Positions 61,164 through 64,000 of a stretch of 64,000 nucleotides of DNA are shown here, in pieces; the first letter of the stretch is position 1; each line of letters opens with the position of its first letter. Both the position numbers and the translations under genes were made by a program. Source of the DNA: Novosphingobium hassiacum (GTDB taxonomy: Bacteria; Pseudomonadota; Alphaproteobacteria; Sphingomonadales; Sphingomonadaceae); contig NZ_JACICY010000007.1 of NCBI RefSeq assembly GCF_014196055.1, positions 186,001-250,000 on the forward strand, given 5' to 3'. Below the pieces are notes generated by a model, which made no database searches, was not told where the DNA came from, and worked only from the letters and a program-made list of their open reading frames with translations.

Positions 61164-62392
61164 TGGCGCGGTTCGCCTATCACGCGATCGACGCCAAGGG
61201 CAGCGAACGGCGCGGCGCAATCGAGGCGGCGGGCGAAGGTGCGGCGCGTGAGAAGCTGGTCGCGCGCGGCTGGTTCGTGGCGAGCCTTGCGCCCGATGCG
61301 GCGGCATCGGCGCGGCGCGCGGCGACTTCGACCAGCGGCGTGGCGTGGTTCGCGACGAAGCTCTCGGCCAAGCAGCTAGCGCTGTTCACGCGGCAGCTTT
61401 CGTCGCTGATGTCGGTCAGTCCGCTCGAGGAAGCGGTGCGGACGATTTCGCGCCAGACCGAGAAGGTCAAGGCGCAAGCGATCCTGACCAATGTCCATGC
61501 CGGGATAATCGAAGGGCTTCCGCTGGCCGAGGCGATGCGGCGCGAGGAGCCGAGTTTTCCGCCAATCTACCGCGCGATGATCGCAGCGGGCGAGAATTCG
61601 GGCAGCCTGCCCGCGATTGCCGACCGGTTGGCCGACATGCTCGAACGGCAGGCACAAGTGCGGGGCAAGATCATCGCGGCACTGGCCTATCCGATCGTGC
61701 TGTCGTTCGTCGCGATCGGGGTAGTGACCGGACTGATGATCTCGGTCGTGCCGCGCGTGGTCGAACAGTTCGACAATGCCAGCCGCCAGTTGCCGGCGCT
61801 GACGCGGGTGGTGATCGGGATTTCGCAGTTCCTCAGCACCTGGTGGTGGGCGCTGCTGGTGGTGCTGGCGCTGGGCGTGCTCGGCTTCGTACGCGCGTTG
61901 CGCAATCCGGCGTTCAAGCTACGCTTCGACGCTTCGCTGCTGCGCATTCCGTTCATCGGCAAGCTGATCCGCGACGTGCACGCTGCCGCGCTCGCCCGCA
62001 CGCTGGCGACGATGATCGAGGCGAGGCTGCCGCTGGTCGATGGGCTTCGGCTGGCGACGCGTACGGTGTCGAACGCGGTTCAGGCGCAGTCGCTGGCGGG
62101 AATCAGCGAGAAAGTGCGCGCGGGTGGATCGCTCTCGACCGCATTGCGCGAAGCGGGGACGTTTCCGCCGCTGCTGGTCTATCTGGCGGCGAGCGGCGAG
62201 GCGGCGGGCCAACTGGGCGTCATGCTCGAACGCGCCGCCGACTATCTCGAGCGCGAATTCGAAGCCTTTACGGCAGCGGCGATGGCACTGCTTGAACCTG
62301 CGATCATCGTCGTCATGGGCACGATGGTCGCACTGATCATTTTGGCGATCCTGTTGCCGATCCTGCAACTCCAAAACCTGACGGGTTTGTGA
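61163..62392 (+). CDS. gspF: Type II secretion system inner-membrane protein F
   Basis: This 409-residue platform protein has two tandem T2SSF domains: LFTRQLSSLMSVSPLEEAVR and LARTLATMIEARLPLVDGLR. There are three transmembrane segments (IIAALAYPIVLSFVAIGVVT; WWWALLVVLALGVLGFVRAL; IIVVMGTMVALIILAILLPI). FPPIYRAMIAAGENSGSLPA and FPPLLVYLAASGEAAGQLGV are the conserved E-x-S/A-G motifs. It anchors GspE and the pseudopilus. GspG starts one base after its stop codon. Confidence 0.95.
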   Translation: MARFAYHAIDAKGSERRGAIEAAGEGAAREKLVARGWFVASLAPDAAASARRAATSTSGVAWFATKLSAKQLALFTRQLSSLMSVSPLEEAVRTISRQTEKVKAQAILTNVHAGIIEGLPLAEAMRREEPSFPPIYRAMIAAGENSGSLPAIADRLADMLERQAQVRGKIIAALAYPIVLSFVAIGVVTGLMISVVPRVVEQFDNASRQLPALTRVVIGISQFLSTWWWALLVVLALGVLGFVRALRNPAFKLRFDASLLRIPFIGKLIRDVHAAALARTLATMIEARLPLVDGLRLATRTVSNAVQAQSLAGISEKVRAGGSLSTALREAGTFPPLLVYLAASGEAAGQLGVMLERAADYLEREFEAFTAAAMALLEPAIIVVMGTMVALIILAILLPILQLQNLTGL

Positions 62393-62393
62393 T

Positions 62394-62852
62394 ATGACTG
62401 ACGTTGAAGTCGTTGAAATCGAAGATGAACGCCGCCGTGACGGGTTCAGCCTGGTCGAGCTGATGGTGGTGATCTTCATCATCGGGCTGCTGGCCACGGT
62501 CGTGCTGATTAACGTGCTGCCGAGCCAGGACAAGGCGATGGTGGTCAAGGCGCGGTCCGACATCGCCACGCTGGAGCAGGGCATGGAGATGTACCGGCTC
62601 GATATGGCGAGCTACCCGGGACAGGGCGAGGGATTGACCGCGCTCAAGACGCCGCCCGCGAACGCGGCCACGCCGCAGAATTACCGGTCTGGCGGGTATG
62701 TGAAGGATGTGCCGACCGACCCATGGGGGCATCCGTATCAGTATCAGGTGCCGGGGCGCGACGGCAGGCCGTTCGAGATCTTCTCGCTCGGGGCTGACGG
62801 ACAGCCGGGCGGGACCGAACTGAACGCCGATATCTACTCGGGCAAGAACTGA
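62394..62852 (+). CDS. gspG: Major pseudopilin
   Basis: This 152-residue pseudopilin has a 17-residue leader ending RRRDG and a prepilin-peptidase site G17-F18 (FSLVELMVVIFIIGLLATVV follows), with Glu22 at the conserved fifth position. The C-terminal domain has the calcium-binding region LKTPPANAATPQNYRSGGYV, KDVPTDPWGHPYQYQVPG and IFSLGADGQPGGTELNADI. It forms the shaft of the pseudopilus. The leader is acidic rather than basic, which is unusual (VEVVEIEDERRRD). The next gene is gspL, not gspH. Confidence 0.95.
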   Translation: MTDVEVVEIEDERRRDGFSLVELMVVIFIIGLLATVVLINVLPSQDKAMVVKARSDIATLEQGMEMYRLDMASYPGQGEGLTALKTPPANAATPQNYRSGGYVKDVPTDPWGHPYQYQVPGRDGRPFEIFSLGADGQPGGTELNADIYSGKN

Positions 62853-62862
62853 CACGTTGACG

Positions 62863-63981
62863 ATGGCTGTCGAAGCTCCTTCTTTGCCTGGATTGATCGT
62901 CCTGTTGCCCGCAGGCGTGGATGAGCCATGGCGCTGGTGGCGGGTGAGCGAAGGCGCGGTGAGCGCGGAGCAGGTGTTCGATCCTGCGAGTGAGAGCACA
63001 CCTTGGGGCGATGTGGGCGAGGTGACCGTGCTCGTTCCGGCGAGCGTTGCGCCGGTGCGTGATCGTGTCCTGCCCGCGATGCCTCTGGCGCAGGCGCTCG
63101 CCGCAGAACGGCTGGGGCTGGCGCAAGGCGGGCTTGCGGACGAACGCCATGTGGCGGTGGGCGCGGGTGAGGGGCACTTGCTGTCGTGCAGCGTGGCGCT
63201 GTCGCAGATGGATCGGTGGTTGGCTTCGCTGGCGGGGCAAGGGCTTGACCCGGTTGCGATCGTTCCGGCGGCGCTGGTGCTGCCGCGCGTGGCCGATGCG
63301 CTGGTGCTGGGCGATCTGGGCGGGCAGTTGCTGGCGCGGACGGGCGATGCGGCGTTTGCGGCCGAGCCTGCGCTGGTCGATGCGCTGGGCGATGAGCTTG
63401 AACAGGTCGGGTTGGATGAACATGCACTGGCCGCGCGTTTGGCGGAACTGCATGGCACGCCGCCGCTGAACTTGCGGCAGGGGCAGTATGCGCCGCGCCG
63501 GGTATCGGTGTTTGCGGTGGCGAACTGGCAGATCCTTGCGCGGATGGCGGCTTGTGCGGCCTTGCTCGCGCTGGCGCTGATCCTGGTGTGGATCGTGAAG
63601 TGGAATCTCGACAGTTCGGCGCAGGAGGCTCGCGCTTTGGAACTGGCGCAAGCGCGGTTTCCAGCGGCGAACGACCTCGACGGTGCGGAGCGGTTGTTGA
63701 GTGCCGAGTTGGCGCGGCGTGGGCAGGGCGGGGCGAGCTTTGCGGCGCCTGCTGCGGCGGTGCTCGATGCGGTGCGTCCGGTGGCGGGGGTGCGGTTGCG
63801 CGATCTTGGATACGGAGCAGACGGGACATTGCGCTTTACGGCGGCTGCGCCTCGAGCCGAGGATGTGAATGCGGTGCTGATCGCGCTGCAGAACCAAGGC
63901 TGGAAGGTGACCGTTCCGCCCTCGCTCGCGCCCGATCCGACCGGTGCGACAGTCGCCGCGATTACCGTGAGGGCACCATGA
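62863..63981 (+). CDS. gspL: Type II secretion system protein L
   Basis: This is a 372-residue bitopic protein. The N-terminal cytoplasmic domain of actin-like fold (residues ~10-215) binds GspE. A transmembrane segment follows (ILARMAACAALLALALILVW, ~223-243), then a short periplasmic ferredoxin-like domain (LRDLGYGADGTLRFTAAAPR). Sequence conservation is low in GspL, so the call rests on architecture and operon position. The ATG at 62863 was chosen over a TTG at 62857. It ends in an ATGA overlap with a following ORF. Confidence 0.85.
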   Translation: MAVEAPSLPGLIVLLPAGVDEPWRWWRVSEGAVSAEQVFDPASESTPWGDVGEVTVLVPASVAPVRDRVLPAMPLAQALAAERLGLAQGGLADERHVAVGAGEGHLLSCSVALSQMDRWLASLAGQGLDPVAIVPAALVLPRVADALVLGDLGGQLLARTGDAAFAAEPALVDALGDELEQVGLDEHALAARLAELHGTPPLNLRQGQYAPRRVSVFAVANWQILARMAACAALLALALILVWIVKWNLDSSAQEARALELAQARFPAANDLDGAERLLSAELARRGQGGASFAAPAAAVLDAVRPVAGVRLRDLGYGADGTLRFTAAAPRAEDVNAVLIALQNQGWKVTVPPSLAPDPTGATVAAITVRAP

Positions 63982-64000
63982 TGGGGCGGTTGAGCGCCTG
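63978..64000 (+). CDS. Start of the next secretion gene (probably gspM), cut by the window
   Basis: An ATG at 63978 overlaps the gspL stop (ATGATG junction), and the frame stays open to the window end (MMGRLSA). Position after gspL suggests gspM. Only seven codons are visible, so this is inference from gene order. Confidence 0.45.

Noticed and set aside
1..64000. CRISPR arrays, prophage structural genes and insertion-sequence transposases
   Set aside because: No regularly spaced repeats, cas genes, capsid or terminase genes or transposase signatures were seen anywhere in the window.

Overview
This window is a dense, high-GC stretch of chromosome from an alphaproteobacterium of the Sphingomonadales (Sphingomonas/Novosphingobium/Sphingopyxis type). 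I infer this from the purA-hisZ-serA-serC cluster, the sphingomonad-style UvrB, a large TonB-dependent receptor with an IVVTARRREE-type TonB box, an OprO/OprP-like porin, a complete Anbu operon, and intergenic hairpins of the kind common in these genomes. The genus is an inference; no rRNA gene is present.

Layout. 1-12.3 kb: an O-antigen/polysaccharide flippase, a membrane-anchored helix-hairpin-helix protein, a lipoprotein, a higBA toxin-antitoxin pair, uvrB, a DUF3617 lipoprotein, an alpha/beta hydrolase, the four-gene Anbu operon (permuted ATP-grasp, alpha-E, transglutaminase-like, Anbu proteasome homologue), and a LuxR-type regulator whose receiver has lost its phosphoacceptor. 12.3-15 kb: extensin-like lipoprotein, tRNA-Val(TAC), then a small AT-richer genomic-island remnant. 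The remnant holds a truncated tyrosine recombinase and one unrecognised gene. It is flanked by a 20-bp direct repeat and closed by a copy of the 5' half of the tRNA. 15-20.3 kb: TetR regulator divergent from a TonB receptor / alpha-beta hydrolase / MFS transporter cluster that looks like an uptake and catabolic module. 20.3-27 kb: K+/H+ antiporter, two tandem DUF4139 secreted proteins, a SCO copper protein, and a winged-helix protein.

27-38.5 kb: anabolic core (purA, hisZ, serA, serC with a structured leader, tlpA-like thioredoxin, argH, an LptM-like lipoprotein, lysA, a truncated cysG, an SDR dehydrogenase). 38.7-50.5 kb: phosphate-porin-like gene with a possible Pho box, ilvE with an upstream 18-codon ORF that has an exceptionally strong Shine-Dalgarno, tlyA, tspO, ubiK, metZ, a GT39 mannosyltransferase convergent with a DPM1-GtrA glycosyltransferase, leuB, recO, apaG. 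50.5-56.4 kb: LysR regulator, GGDEF-EAL protein with degenerate EAL motifs, Bcr/CflA-type MFS, dinB, Nudix hydrolase. 56.5-64 kb: type II secretion operon gspC-D-E-F-G-L-(M), which runs off the window; gspG is followed directly by gspL, so H, I, J and K are not at their usual place.

Most of the window is ordinary housekeeping. The places worth most attention are the Anbu operon, the tRNA-Val island remnant and its unknown gene, the TonB-box-like insertion in a DUF4139 protein, the tiny ORF upstream of ilvE, and the gspG-gspL junction.
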